This document shows positions 26,640-36,175 of a DNA stretch of 64,000 bases, in pieces. The notes under the pieces are model-generated. The model made no database searches, was not told where the DNA came from, and was given only the letters and a program-made list of their open reading frames with translations. The first letter of the stretch is position 1; the number at the start of each line of letters is the position of its first letter. Origin of the DNA: CAZJVD01 sp964549505 (GTDB lineage Bacteria > Bdellovibrionota > UBA1018 > CAZJVD01); NCBI GenBank assembly GCA_964549505.1, contig CAZJVD010000002.1:1-64000 (forward strand). The letters run 5' to 3'. Position numbers and translations under genes: made by a program.

Positions 26640-28307
26640 TCAAGAGTGGACCGCCTTCCAACGAATCCGCGCCGCCGCAATCCATACGAGCTCGAGCGCG
26701 CAGAAGCCCGCTACCCACGGTGTTCCACCCGTGGAAAATCCATAGCTGTGCAAACCCGCACCCAGGACAAAGTTCACGCCATACCAAGCCATCATGACGG
26801 ACAAAAAACATCCAACCGATAGAGCCGCGAACGCAAATGTTCCGACCCATCCCACAAAGCGCGCATGCAAAACGGCGAGGTAACAAAGCAGTGCGATGAG
26901 GGCCCAGGTCTCTTTCGGATCCCAACCCCAGAACCGTCCCCATGAGTAGTCGGCCCAGACACCGCCTAAGATCGTACCGGCGGCTAGCAGGACGACTCCG
27001 AACTGCATCGAACGGTAGGAAAGCTGGTTGAGGGCCGTGGCATTCTTTAAAGGCAGTGTGTTTTTTCGAAAGAATTGAAAGAGTGCGACATTCCCGAATC
27101 CCAGACTGAGCGCAAACGCCGCGTAGCTGATCGTAATCGTCAATACATGAATCGTGAGCCAGAAATTATCGCGAAGCACCGGCACGAGCGGTTGAATCGT
27201 CGGATCCAAAACAGCGGGGCTGAGATCGGCGACAAACAAGATCACCGCCGCTACGGCCGTACCAACGGCCAACACGACACGTTCACGATGAAAGTAAAAA
27301 ACTGCAGCCGTGAACACCAAAACTCCGAACCCCACCCAAAGTACAGACTCATACATGTTCGTGACGGGGGGTCGACCCGAAATCAAAACTCGAAGAGCAA
27401 AACCTACGATTTGAAAGCTGACACCCGCGATCGTCGCGACAATGGCACCCTTCTTAAACCACGCCATGCCCTTAGTCTGAGAGAACAGAAGACTGAGCGC
27501 CCAGAGGAGTGCACTGACAACAAGCAACAGCCACGCCCACTGAAACGGGCGGAGATGATTAAAGAAATCCTCCAGTGAAATCGACCGCGCCTCTTTCTCA
27601 CCGTAACCGTCAACGCGCGATTCGATCGATGACTTTAGTTCACGACTCTCGTTTTCAAAGGCGACGGGATCGGAGTCAAAATACGCTTTCACAGTCTTAA
27701 AAAAATGTTCGCGTATCGCGGTCGCCGCAGGATCCTGATCTGAAGCCGTGGGCGTTACCGAACGCCAGGGAGCTGTTCCTTTTTCTGGAATCAACGCCAG
27801 TGCGCTCCCCCGCAGAACGCCATCAAAAAGACCGATCGCATGGAGCAATCGCTTCAGATCTTGCTCCCGCGCAGGAAGGCGTTTGTCATCAGGTGCAGGA
27901 GATTGACTTCCTTGCGACTGAAGGTACTGAACGACCGTGGTGTTCGAAAGAAGTGTCTGAACAGAAAATCGCGTGGCGTCTGCGGCCAACATCAATTGTT
28001 TTCGCGTATCAGGATGCGAGATGCGAAACAGTGGTTCCTGACTCCATGCTTCGGGATACGCCATCCACGAAAGCAAGATCTCGGTATTTTCCCATCCCGA
28101 AAGGTGCGCCTTGCCGGTGACGAACAAAATCACTTCGCGCGCAAAACTACTGAGTGGCTTGAGACGTCCGCCCGACTGCATCGGCATCGAAGACCAATGA
28201 CGAAAATCAAAACCGGGTTTCGGCTCGGCTTTCGAAAAGGCGAGGGGCGCCGTCACGCACATGAACCCCAGAAAAAAACTAAGCGGGCGTAGAAGTCTCA
28301 GCGTCAT
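26640..28307 (-). CDS. ccsA: System II cytochrome c biogenesis protein CcsA/ResC-like
   Basis: Haem-handling membrane protein that with ResB exports haem and attaches it to apocytochromes c. The C-terminal half has the tryptophan-rich haem-binding motif WGRFWGWDPKETWAL and flanking His residues in helices. The N-terminal half has a signal-like segment and a large extra-cytoplasmic domain (about residues 30-245), longer than in minimal CcsA. The Met at 28307 starts a good signal (LRLLRPLSFFLGFMCV). It overlaps the resB stop by about 29 bp. Confidence 0.9.
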   Translation of the reverse strand: MTLRLLRPLSFFLGFMCVTAPLAFSKAEPKPGFDFRHWSSMPMQSGGRLKPLSSFAREVILFVTGKAHLSGWENTEILLSWMAYPEAWSQEPLFRISHPDTRKQLMLAADATRFSVQTLLSNTTVVQYLQSQGSQSPAPDDKRLPAREQDLKRLLHAIGLFDGVLRGSALALIPEKGTAPWRSVTPTASDQDPAATAIREHFFKTVKAYFDSDPVAFENESRELKSSIESRVDGYGEKEARSISLEDFFNHLRPFQWAWLLLVVSALLWALSLLFSQTKGMAWFKKGAIVATIAGVSFQIVGFALRVLISGRPPVTNMYESVLWVGFGVLVFTAAVFYFHRERVVLAVGTAVAAVILFVADLSPAVLDPTIQPLVPVLRDNFWLTIHVLTITISYAAFALSLGFGNVALFQFFRKNTLPLKNATALNQLSYRSMQFGVVLLAAGTILGGVWADYSWGRFWGWDPKETWALIALLCYLAVLHARFVGWVGTFAFAALSVGCFLSVMMAWYGVNFVLGAGLHSYGFSTGGTPWVAGFCALELVWIAAARIRWKAVHS

Positions 28308-29727
28308 CCGATTTCTTTTTAATACTTGGAGCACGTCTGTACTTTACTATGAAAAGCAGAGCCGATCCTAAGACAATCAAAAGTGATCCCGCGTACTTGG
28401 GATAGCGACCTGGATCGTAGTTCACCGACAAAACGGTCGTTCGTGGCCTGGGTTCTTCAGGAATGTAGCTTGCTTGATAGAAGGTGTACCGATTCCACTG
28501 CAACGGATTGTTCATGGAAATAGTGAACGGTCCCTGACCCGCCGCGCGAACCGTCGAAGCATACGTCGCAGGACTCTGCGTTCCCGGATCAAAGGTCATC
28601 TCAAATCGATCGAGACTGATCCCGAAATCAAGCATCGTACGTTCCGGCTGAAATACAAAATCCGTGAACAGATTTCCTTCCGACACAAAACGAGCTCGCT
28701 CATCATGCCCCAACCAAACTTCGTCAGACGACGTAAGAGAACGCACTTTAATCGCAGGTCCTGGCGCCGAGTCTCCGTACTGCATGCGCGCCGACTCATA
28801 TCGGCTGGCATTGACAGCTTTTGGAATGACATCGAGAACACGAACTTTAATCCCACCCATCGCCTGTCCAAGACCGGTTTCAATCAACGCTTCTTTTTCG
28901 AATTTTCCGTGACCGACCTTGCGTCCCTTGGACCATGCTTCAAATCGCATGTTGGATTTTTTTTCATCGAACACGATACGAATGAGCGGACTTGAGGGAT
29001 TCGAGGAGGACGAACCAGCAAACGGACTCCGCGCGAGTCGCTCGCTCGAAATCAGTTCGAGAATCGCGGGCCCCATTCGCATCACGCTCCACTGCGGCTC
29101 AGCCGCCCAGAGCCAAATTTTTCTTTTAAGACGTGCGCGTGGAACCTGAAGCTCAATATGAACTGCAGGACGCGCGAGCGCAGCACGGTCTGCTGGTGCC
29201 GCCGCAAAATCGACAACCAGATCCGCATGGGCAAGATACTCCTTGATGCCGATTCCATGCTCCGGATAGTCGCGTGGTCGAAACGCCGCACTTGGAGGCC
29301 GCCAAGGCAGCCGAATTTTTGAAATCACCGTGTCCTTTTTTATCAGGAGAACCGAATCACGCTGCTCGAGCAGATGGGAACTCTGCCCTTCGGACACGAT
29401 GAGGTTCGCATCGACGCCCCAAATGAACGTGATCCACGACCCCGTAAGCAAGGTCAGAATCCCAAGATGAGCGAGCAGAAAAGGTATGTGCTTCTTTTTC
29501 CATGGGAGTCGGCTAAGCGCGACGAAAAGAATGTTAAAACCGAGCGTCACGAGAATCGCCTGAAACCATCCGGCTCGGTAGACATAGTATCCAGCTGTCG
29601 GTGTGTCCGTGAGCGACTCGACGATCGTTCCAGCAGCGAGCGCGGAGGCAAGCGAAAGAATCACGATCACCGCAAGCCGGACCGAGATGAAAGCGCGGTA
29701 CAGGCGATCGGTTACACGAGCGAGCAT
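28279..29727 (-). CDS. resB: System II cytochrome c biogenesis protein ResB
   Basis: Partner of CcsA in haem attachment. Three N-terminal helices (from FISVRLAVIVILSLASALAAG, in parts) are followed by a large periplasmic domain and a last helix (YAGSLLIVLGSALLFIVKY), the standard ResB topology. The start at 29727 (MLARVTDRLYRAF) matches the family's short N-terminus; a longer frame to 29766 is open. The System II pair serves the eight c-type haem sites encoded at 101-16494. Confidence 0.88.
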   Translation of the reverse strand: MLARVTDRLYRAFISVRLAVIVILSLASALAAGTIVESLTDTPTAGYYVYRAGWFQAILVTLGFNILFVALSRLPWKKKHIPFLLAHLGILTLLTGSWITFIWGVDANLIVSEGQSSHLLEQRDSVLLIKKDTVISKIRLPWRPPSAAFRPRDYPEHGIGIKEYLAHADLVVDFAAAPADRAALARPAVHIELQVPRARLKRKIWLWAAEPQWSVMRMGPAILELISSERLARSPFAGSSSSNPSSPLIRIVFDEKKSNMRFEAWSKGRKVGHGKFEKEALIETGLGQAMGGIKVRVLDVIPKAVNASRYESARMQYGDSAPGPAIKVRSLTSSDEVWLGHDERARFVSEGNLFTDFVFQPERTMLDFGISLDRFEMTFDPGTQSPATYASTVRAAGQGPFTISMNNPLQWNRYTFYQASYIPEEPRPRTTVLSVNYDPGRYPKYAGSLLIVLGSALLFIVKYRRAPSIKKKSDDAETSTPA

Positions 29728-29734
29728 GATCGCA

Positions 29735-30331
29735 TCACTGACTGAGCGGAGGAAGTTCGAGAGCAATACTGGTTGCGCGATCCGCCGTGAGGTCGCCTGT
29801 AGGGGTCATAGGAATGCCCGCCTGTTTTAAAACTTCGACCTGCACCTGACGTTCGTGATCAAACGGATGGCCGGCGATCTTTCGATCTTTCCTGCTTTCA
29901 TCATAAACACGACCATACAGCATCGTTCGTAAAATTCCTGACTTGCGGCCAACCTGGAACCGCGAACGACGCCACAGACGAAGTGCCTGAAGTGAGCCCT
30001 GTTTTCCCCAGAGCCAAAAACTTCCAACGTCGTCGGGAGCCGTGAGATCAATCAAGAGATCCACGCGATGTGGTGCCGGAACTCCGAATGGCTTACCAGC
30101 TGTCGACTGAAAGAAAACAGCGGCGTCCGGATACGTCATGCCGATCTTCTGTCGCAGCGCCTCGGCATCAAAAGCCATTGCCGTCGCTGAAAAAACAACC
30201 AGCACCGTACGCACGGCGGGAACGATCTGACCTCGAAGCGCATCTTTCGGTGCGAGCGAATCCAACGATGTCTGTGTCTCCGGATCATCGGCATTCCATT
30301 TGGCGGGAACAGAAACGGCGCATTTGTTCAT
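29735..30331 (-). CDS. conserved-looking protein of unknown function before resB
   Basis: A 198-residue soluble protein that I do not recognise. There is no signal peptide or membrane helix beyond a weak hydrophobic stretch (TVLVVFSATAMAF, about residues 42-54). Its middle is basic and Trp/Arg-rich (SFWLWGKQGSLQALRLWRR). It lies 7 bp upstream of the resB start, so it is probably co-transcribed with the cytochrome c maturation genes. An accessory role there is only positional inference. Confidence 0.6.
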   Translation of the reverse strand: MNKCAVSVPAKWNADDPETQTSLDSLAPKDALRGQIVPAVRTVLVVFSATAMAFDAEALRQKIGMTYPDAAVFFQSTAGKPFGVPAPHRVDLLIDLTAPDDVGSFWLWGKQGSLQALRLWRRSRFQVGRKSGILRTMLYGRVYDESRKDRKIAGHPFDHERQVQVEVLKQAGIPMTPTGDLTADRATSIALELPPLSQ

Positions 30332-30390
30332 AGACTTAATCTATCAGAAACTGCCATCCTCGCCCGCCGTTTTTTAAAAGGCGTCGTTTT

Positions 30391-30852
30391 TTAAAAAGTG
30401 TAACGAAGGCCGATGCCGCCGGTCATCGAAAACTCCGTACCGGGCGAAAGATCGAAGATAGGTCCTAGCTCTGCGAATACTTCGAGCGGCGCTCCTCGAA
30501 AATAATAAGACGTCCCGAAAGCACCTCGAATGCCCATTCGGAAGTCTTTTTCGCCGAACTTAGCGCGCACGCCGGGGCCATAGAAAAGATTGAAAACTTC
30601 CGTTCCGAGTTGATACGCACGCATCGTGTGAAAGAGATAGTCGCTGTGAACATAGAGACCACCCTCACGACCAAATCCAAAACCCAGTGCCCCGTCGATC
30701 GCTCGATCGGGTTCCAACCAATATTTTCCACTGAGTGCTGTGGGTTCGCCGATGATCACACCAGCGGCCTTCGCTCCAGGGTACACGCGCGGCGCCGCGA
30801 ACGCCGACACACTAATCGCACTCGTGAGCACCGCTAAAAGTAAACTTCTCAT
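30391..30852 (-). CDS. small outer-membrane beta-barrel-like protein
   Basis: 153 residues with a cleavable signal (to SAFAAP). The remainder has alternating hydrophobic/aromatic strands and ends in GIGLRYTF, a C-terminal aromatic typical of outer-membrane barrels. It is too short for a large barrel; an eight-strand type is possible. The ATG overlaps the liuE stop by four bases, so it is translated from the leucine-degradation operon, an unexpected partner. Confidence 0.7.
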   Translation of the reverse strand: MRSLLLAVLTSAISVSAFAAPRVYPGAKAAGVIIGEPTALSGKYWLEPDRAIDGALGFGFGREGGLYVHSDYLFHTMRAYQLGTEVFNLFYGPGVRAKFGEKDFRMGIRGAFGTSYYFRGAPLEVFAELGPIFDLSPGTEFSMTGGIGLRYTF

Positions 30853-31790
30853 AGATACCTCCGCCGCATTTCGAGACTCGCCGAAAAATACGCTCGTGAC
30901 GTTCGACTCGTCAGTGGTCTTTTAACAGCTTTCGAAATGAATTGCGCTGTCTCATACAGCTTTTTCCGATCGATGCCGGTTCGCACACCCATGCGCTCAA
31001 AGAGATAACAAAGATCCTCGGTCGCAAGATTTCCAGCTGCTCCCGGCGCAAACGGACAACCGCCGAGACCACCCACGGAGGCATCAAAGACTTTCACTCC
31101 CAATTCTAACGCCGAAACGGCACACGCGAGGGCCGTTCCACGCGTGTCGTGCACATGAAGAGCAAGGCGCTTTCCCGGCGCTTCACGCAAAGCCGGACGA
31201 AACACGTCCTTGATCGAACGCGGATCCGTAACACCAATCGTGTCGCAAATGGCAATCTGATCGACTCCCAAACCCAATAATCGACGAACGACTTTCAGAG
31301 TTTTCGAAGCCGGTACCTCGCCCTCAAACGGACAACCAAATGCCGTGGAAACATACGCACGCACGCCCATCTTGTAACGGCGAGCTTCGCGAATGACTTC
31401 CGAAAAAACACGGATCGACTCAGCAACGGTCATTCCTATATTGCGCTTCGTGAAGCCATCTGTCGCTGCGGTGAACAATCCGATGGAACGCACACCGAGT
31501 GCGTGCGCGCGTTCAAGGCCATGAAGATTCGGCACGAGTGCCCAGTACTGTGCGCGCGCACGGCGTCCGCCACGGCGATGAAGACTCTCAAAGATCGTTT
31601 CGGTATCGGCCATCTGAGGCACGCGGTCGGGACGCACAAAAGCACCTACTTCGAGATGTTCAAGGCCAGCGTCTTGTAGTTTTTGAATCAGACGCAGCTT
31701 AATAGCGGTCGGGACGACACGCGCTTCGTTCTGCAGACCATCACGTGGTCCAACTTCAAAGATATCAACGTCCCGTCGGTTCGAACTCAA
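30849..31790 (-). CDS. liuE: hydroxymethylglutaryl-CoA lyase
   Basis: Cleaves HMG-CoA to acetoacetate and acetyl-CoA, the last step of leucine breakdown. TIM-barrel family marks: EVGPRDGLQNE at the N-terminus (metal and substrate site), LALHVHDTRG (metal-binding His pair) and the signature GLGGCPFAPGAAGNLATED with the active-site cysteine. It has 313 residues, the usual length. It overlaps the BCCP gene by 26 bp and the following barrel gene by 4 bp. Confidence 0.95.
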   Translation of the reverse strand: MSSNRRDVDIFEVGPRDGLQNEARVVPTAIKLRLIQKLQDAGLEHLEVGAFVRPDRVPQMADTETIFESLHRRGGRRARAQYWALVPNLHGLERAHALGVRSIGLFTAATDGFTKRNIGMTVAESIRVFSEVIREARRYKMGVRAYVSTAFGCPFEGEVPASKTLKVVRRLLGLGVDQIAICDTIGVTDPRSIKDVFRPALREAPGKRLALHVHDTRGTALACAVSALELGVKVFDASVGGLGGCPFAPGAAGNLATEDLCYLFERMGVRTGIDRKKLYETAQFISKAVKRPLTSRTSRAYFSASLEMRRRYL

Positions 31791-32220
31791 CGAACTTATC
31801 TCCTGGCTGAATCTGCTGTCCTTCGGTCACCAGAACACGCACCACCCGACCGCTGGTGGGCGCCTTGATCGCAAACTCCATCTTCATCGCCTCGACCAAC
31901 ACAAGATCGGCCCCGGCTTCAACAACACCCGGTTTGCAAACAATCTTTCGGACTTTACCTGGAAAGTCAGCGACGAGTCGCGAGGCCCCCGCTCCTTCGC
32001 TCTGATCGGACAGCTTTTCTTCGACTGCGCCTGAGAAGTGCAATGGCGGCAAACTCACCCAGAAGCGGTCGCGCGCACGGGACGTCGCAACTCTCTGAAC
32101 CGTGAAGCCCGTCTCTGTTTTCACTCGGACGATCTGCCACGCACCCGGACGCGTTTCAGGCGTCGCTGGAGTCGTCTTCTTCTCAATCGTCTTTTTACCG
32201 ACACGAAAACGCTCACTCAT
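31765..32220 (-). CDS. biotin carboxyl carrier protein of an acyl-CoA carboxylase
   Basis: Biotinylated swinging-arm protein. The C-terminal 75 residues are a biotinyl domain with VEAMKMEF (biotinylated Lys at about 113) and a closing GDKFVEFEP. The first 75 residues are a basic, low-conservation part and could include a remnant of the BT linker domain. The ATG at 32220 overlaps the biotin carboxylase stop (ATGA). In most characterised LiuD proteins this domain is fused to the carboxylase; here it is separate. Confidence 0.93.
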   Translation of the reverse strand: MSERFRVGKKTIEKKTTPATPETRPGAWQIVRVKTETGFTVQRVATSRARDRFWVSLPPLHFSGAVEEKLSDQSEGAGASRLVADFPGKVRKIVCKPGVVEAGADLVLVEAMKMEFAIKAPTSGRVVRVLVTEGQQIQPGDKFVEFEPTGR

Positions 32221-33674
32221 GAGAACCAAGGACTCCGTACGTTTTCAGTCTTTTGCGTACCCGCGGACGGCGAACCGCGTGACGGCAGGAAAGCGGTCGC
32301 GCTTTCTCCGGCGTACTCCATAGCGCTTTCGGGTTCGAATTGAAAATCACGTTCCAAGAACTTTGTGTCGACCGCACCCGCTTGAACCGCTGTGTTCGAT
32401 AAAATATGCGTGAGATACTCTTGATTCGTCCCCACGCCATGAATCACGGTTTCGCCTAGTGCGTAAAGCATACGTCGAATCGCACTCGCACGGTCCTCAC
32501 CGAAAACGCTGAGTTTTGCGATCATCGGATCAAAAAGCGTCGTGATGGATTGACCGATCTCGACACCACTATCCACACGAATACCGGGACCCGAAGGCCA
32601 GATCAATTTTTCAACACGACCGGGGCTGGGAACAAACCCTCGCGAAGCGTCTTCGGCATACAATCGCACTTCGATGGCATGCCCGCGCGGCGACGTCACT
32701 GCCGGGAGTTTGTAGGACTTCGGATCAAGCGCGAGCTTGAGCTGCTCTTTGACAAGATCGAGACCCGTAACCCATTCCGTCACGGGATGCTCAACCTGGA
32801 GTCGCGTGTTCACCTCAAGAAAATAGATACTCCCATCTGGAGCGACTAAAAATTCGACGGTACCCGCACTGCGATACTTTGTTGCGCGCGCTAGTTTCAA
32901 CGCAGCGTCGGTAAGATCTTTTCGAGTTTTCTCGCTAATAAAAGCACACGGGGCTTCTTCGACTACTTTTTGATGGCGACGCTGAAGCGTGCACTCCCGT
33001 TCGAAAAGATGAATCGCGTTTCCACCGCCATCGCCAAAGATCTGAACCTCGACGTGACGAGGCTTTTCGACAAAACGCTCCAGAAAAATCGTCCCATCGC
33101 CAAAGGCACTCTGCGCTTCGCGCGACGCACTCTCGGCAGCTTCGGCTACCTCGCTCGCTTGGCGAATCAGGCGCATGCCTTTGCCCCCACCGCCCGCCGA
33201 AGCCTTGATCAAAACTGGAAAACCTACGCGCGAGGCTTCGGTTTCTAATCGCTTTCCGTCAGCGAGCTCTGCAGCAGACAGCTTGGCCCACTGTACGGTC
33301 GGCACGCCTTCTTTTTCGGCCATTTCCTTCGCAGCCACCTTGCCACCGAGATGCTCCATGGTTTCGGGTCGCGGGCCAATAAAAACAAGACCTGCCTGTT
33401 CGAGCGCGCGCGCAAACATCCCACGCTCCGACAAGAAACCGTAACCGGGGTGAACAGCGTCGATTTTCGCTTTCTTCGCACGTTCGACGATCGCAGGTGC
33501 ATCGAGATAACTGGGAACTTCGATCACTTCGTCGGCCATCGTGATGTGACGAGCTTCCTCGTCTCCGGGAGCCAGTAGACCCACGGGAACACAGTCGAGC
33601 TCACGACACGATTGAAAGATTCGGCAGGCAATCTCCGAACGATTAGCGACCAGAATCCTTGGACGCTTTTTCAT
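32217..33674 (-). CDS. biotin carboxylase subunit (methylcrotonyl-CoA carboxylase type)
   Basis: ATP-dependent carboxylation of the BCCP biotin. ATP-grasp enzyme, 485 residues, with ILVANRSEIACR at the start, GAGGGG-like KASAGGGGKGMRL, the catalytic EVNTRLQVEHPVTE and the closing biotin-carboxylase C domain. The length is that of an AccC-type stand-alone subunit. ATGA overlaps on both sides couple it to liuC and BCCP. Context (HMG-CoA lyase, hydratase, carboxyltransferase) argues for methylcrotonyl-CoA rather than acetyl-CoA. Confidence 0.93.
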   Translation of the reverse strand: MKKRPRILVANRSEIACRIFQSCRELDCVPVGLLAPGDEEARHITMADEVIEVPSYLDAPAIVERAKKAKIDAVHPGYGFLSERGMFARALEQAGLVFIGPRPETMEHLGGKVAAKEMAEKEGVPTVQWAKLSAAELADGKRLETEASRVGFPVLIKASAGGGGKGMRLIRQASEVAEAAESASREAQSAFGDGTIFLERFVEKPRHVEVQIFGDGGGNAIHLFERECTLQRRHQKVVEEAPCAFISEKTRKDLTDAALKLARATKYRSAGTVEFLVAPDGSIYFLEVNTRLQVEHPVTEWVTGLDLVKEQLKLALDPKSYKLPAVTSPRGHAIEVRLYAEDASRGFVPSPGRVEKLIWPSGPGIRVDSGVEIGQSITTLFDPMIAKLSVFGEDRASAIRRMLYALGETVIHGVGTNQEYLTHILSNTAVQAGAVDTKFLERDFQFEPESAMEYAGESATAFLPSRGSPSAGTQKTENVRSPWFS

Positions 33675-34486
33675 TGCTTCTTGGTTCCGGTGATCCAGGA
33701 CGGTTCCCGCTTCTCAAGAAACGCGCGAACACCTTCTTGGCCTTCCGGCGACGTACGCGCTTCGGCGAGTGTCTTCGAGATATACTCGATGCAGTCTGGA
33801 AGCTGCTTGCGACGCTCAGGCCAGGACAGATTCAGAACTAACTCTTTTGCGAGTTTCAACGCTCCCGGACCGCACTCGGTGATCTGTTCGGAGATTTCCT
33901 GAACTTTCTTTCGAAGTCCGACAGCATCCGTCGTAACACTGTGGACGAGTCCAATCTCTTTCGCCTTTTTTGCCGTGAACCGCTCCGCGCTTAAGAAAAG
34001 CTCACGTGCGTGCGAGGCTCCGATCTTTGAAATCACAAACGGCCCGATGCAGGCGGGTACGATCCCGAGCCGTACTTCGCTCAAACTGAAAATCGTATTC
34101 TCAGTCGCAACGACGATGTCACAAATACTGACCAGCCCCACGCCGCCGCCGATCGCAGCACCTTGAATGGCACCCACGACGGGCTTGGGAAACTCATTCA
34201 GAAACGCAAACAGGTTCGAGAGCGCGCGCGTGTCTTTCAAATTATCGGGCAGACTAAGGTCGATCGATCGTTTCATCCAATTGAGATCACCGCCGGCGCA
34301 AAAGACCTTGCCCTCGCCTTCTAGAACAATGACACGCACATCGGAACTCATCCCTTCGTTTTTGAAGGCTGCTCCAAGTTCTTGAATCAAAACCTCGTTG
34401 AAGGCGTTTCGAACATCGGGCCTGTTGAGCTTGATCGACAAGACCCCAGGTGAAAGTGTGGACGTAAGCAGTGTTTTGTAACTCAT
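33671..34486 (-). CDS. liuC: enoyl-CoA hydratase, probable methylglutaconyl-CoA hydratase
   Basis: Crotonase-fold enzyme, 271 residues from the Met at 34486. The family oxyanion-hole segments are present: GKVFCAGGDLNWMK and AIQGAAIGGGVGLVSICDIV. Position between the carboxylase and HMG-CoA lyase genes suggests hydration of 3-methylglutaconyl-CoA, the step between them. First gene of the minus-strand liu operon, divergent from liuB by 57 bp. The frame stays open to 34525. Confidence 0.88.
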   Translation of the reverse strand: MSYKTLLTSTLSPGVLSIKLNRPDVRNAFNEVLIQELGAAFKNEGMSSDVRVIVLEGEGKVFCAGGDLNWMKRSIDLSLPDNLKDTRALSNLFAFLNEFPKPVVGAIQGAAIGGGVGLVSICDIVVATENTIFSLSEVRLGIVPACIGPFVISKIGASHARELFLSAERFTAKKAKEIGLVHSVTTDAVGLRKKVQEISEQITECGPGALKLAKELVLNLSWPERRKQLPDCIEYISKTLAEARTSPEGQEGVRAFLEKREPSWITGTKKQ

Positions 34487-34543
34487 TGACCAGCGCATTA
34501 TCTCTTGAGAAAAAAGTTTCGACAACCTCTTTTGTTCGATACG

Positions 34544-36175
34544 ATGGCGCTCAATCCTATGTCTGTCATCGCATCACAAGTACGCTCCTCCTCCGACGAC
34601 TATAAACTCAATCACAAGTTTCATTCGGCACTGCTCGAAGACCTCAAGGCCAAGCACGCTGAGATCGCAGGTGGTGGTGGCCCTGAAGCGAAGAAGCGCC
34701 ATGAGTCGCGGGGAAAACTTTTTGTTCGCGATCGCATCAAAGCACTGACCGATCCCGGTTCGCGTTTCTTAGAGCTTTCGCCCCTTGCTGCGTGGGGAAT
34801 GTACGACGGTGCCGCACCCAGCGCTGGCGTTGTCACAGGAATCGGTGTCGTGAACGGACGCGAAGTGATGATCGTGGCAAACGACGCAACCGTGAAAGGC
34901 GGAACCTACTTTCCCATCACGGTAAAAAAGCATCTGCGCGCGCAAGAAATCGCGCTCGAAAACCATCTCCCGTGTGTTTATCTCGTCGATTCGGGCGGTG
35001 CGTTCCTCCCGATGCAGGCCGATGTTTTTCCCGATCGCGATCATTTCGGACGCATTTTTTACAATCAGGCTCAGCTTTCAAGTCGCGCGATTCCACAGAT
35101 CGCTGTCGTGATGGGTTCGTGTACGGCGGGAGGGGCTTATGTTCCCGCAATGAGTGACGAGAACATCATCGTTAAAGAACAAGGAACGATCTTTTTAGGC
35201 GGTCCGCCCCTGGTCAAAGCTGCGACGGGAGAAGTCGTCACCTCCGAAGAACTGGGCGGTGGCGATGTCCACACGAAAATCTCTGGCGTCTGCGATCACT
35301 TGGCCGCGGACGACGCTTCGGCTCTTGAAACAGCGCGCACACTCATCAGTCACCTCAATCGAAAGCCAAAAACTTCCCTCGATGCGATCGCCCCCGAGGA
35401 CCCGCGCTACGATCCAAGCGAGATGCTGGGAATTTTACCGAACGATCTTAAGAAACCTTTCGATATTCGTGAACTGATCGCACGTCTCGTGGATGGATCG
35501 CGACTGCATGAGTTCAAACGTGGTTACGCGACCACGCTGGTGTGTGGATTTGCACATATTTGGGGACAGCCGATTGGGATTGTTGCGAACAACGGGATCT
35601 TGTTCAGCGAAAGCGCGATGAAAGGTGCTCACTTTGTCGAGCTCTGTGGGCAGCGCGGAATTCCGCTACTCTTCTTGCAGAACATCATGGGATTCATGGT
35701 CGGCAAGAAATACGAACATGGTGGCATCGCAAAAGACGGTGCGAAACTGGTCACGGCAGTGTCGACAGTTCGTGTTCCAAAGTTCACCTTGATTGTTGGC
35801 GGCAGCTACGGCGCCGGCAACTACGGCATGTGCGGTCGTGCGTTCCAACCACGTTTCCTATGGATGTGGCCCAATGCGCGCATCTCCGTCATGGGCGGTG
35901 AACAAGCTGCGCAGGTGCTCGGACAGGTGAAGATCGAACAGCTTGAAGCCAAGGGTGAAAAGCTCTCGGAAGCGGCGCTCGGGAAAATCCGCGATCCGAT
36001 TCTCACGCAGTATGAAGCCGAAGGGCATCCTTATAGCAGCACGGCGCGACTCTGGGATGACGGAATTCTGTCGCCACTTGAAACGCGCACGACGCTCGCG
36101 CTTGCGCTTCAGGCCTCACTCAACGCCCCGATTGGCGGCACACCGACGGGCGGTTTTGGTGTTTTTAGAATGTAG
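34544..36175 (+). CDS. liuB: methylcrotonyl-CoA carboxylase carboxyltransferase subunit
   Basis: Transfers the carboxyl group from biotin to 3-methylcrotonyl-CoA. It has 543 residues, the typical beta-subunit length, with CoA-site and oxyanion features such as YLVDSGGAFLPMQ, MGSCTAGGAYVPAMSDE and GGSYGAGNYGMCGRAF. The last is typical of methylcrotonyl- rather than acetyl-CoA enzymes. Alternative Met starts lie at 34505 and 34559. It is divergent from the rest of the liu genes. Confidence 0.95.
   Translation: MALNPMSVIASQVRSSSDDYKLNHKFHSALLEDLKAKHAEIAGGGGPEAKKRHESRGKLFVRDRIKALTDPGSRFLELSPLAAWGMYDGAAPSAGVVTGIGVVNGREVMIVANDATVKGGTYFPITVKKHLRAQEIALENHLPCVYLVDSGGAFLPMQADVFPDRDHFGRIFYNQAQLSSRAIPQIAVVMGSCTAGGAYVPAMSDENIIVKEQGTIFLGGPPLVKAATGEVVTSEELGGGDVHTKISGVCDHLAADDASALETARTLISHLNRKPKTSLDAIAPEDPRYDPSEMLGILPNDLKKPFDIRELIARLVDGSRLHEFKRGYATTLVCGFAHIWGQPIGIVANNGILFSESAMKGAHFVELCGQRGIPLLFLQNIMGFMVGKKYEHGGIAKDGAKLVTAVSTVRVPKFTLIVGGSYGAGNYGMCGRAFQPRFLWMWPNARISVMGGEQAAQVLGQVKIEQLEAKGEKLSEAALGKIRDPILTQYEAEGHPYSSTARLWDDGILSPLETRTTLALALQASLNAPIGGTPTGGFGVFRM

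Noticed and set aside
30361..30395. CGTTTTTTAAAA repeated twice after the beta-barrel gene
   Set aside because: No stem with enough GC pairs; I could not support a terminator.
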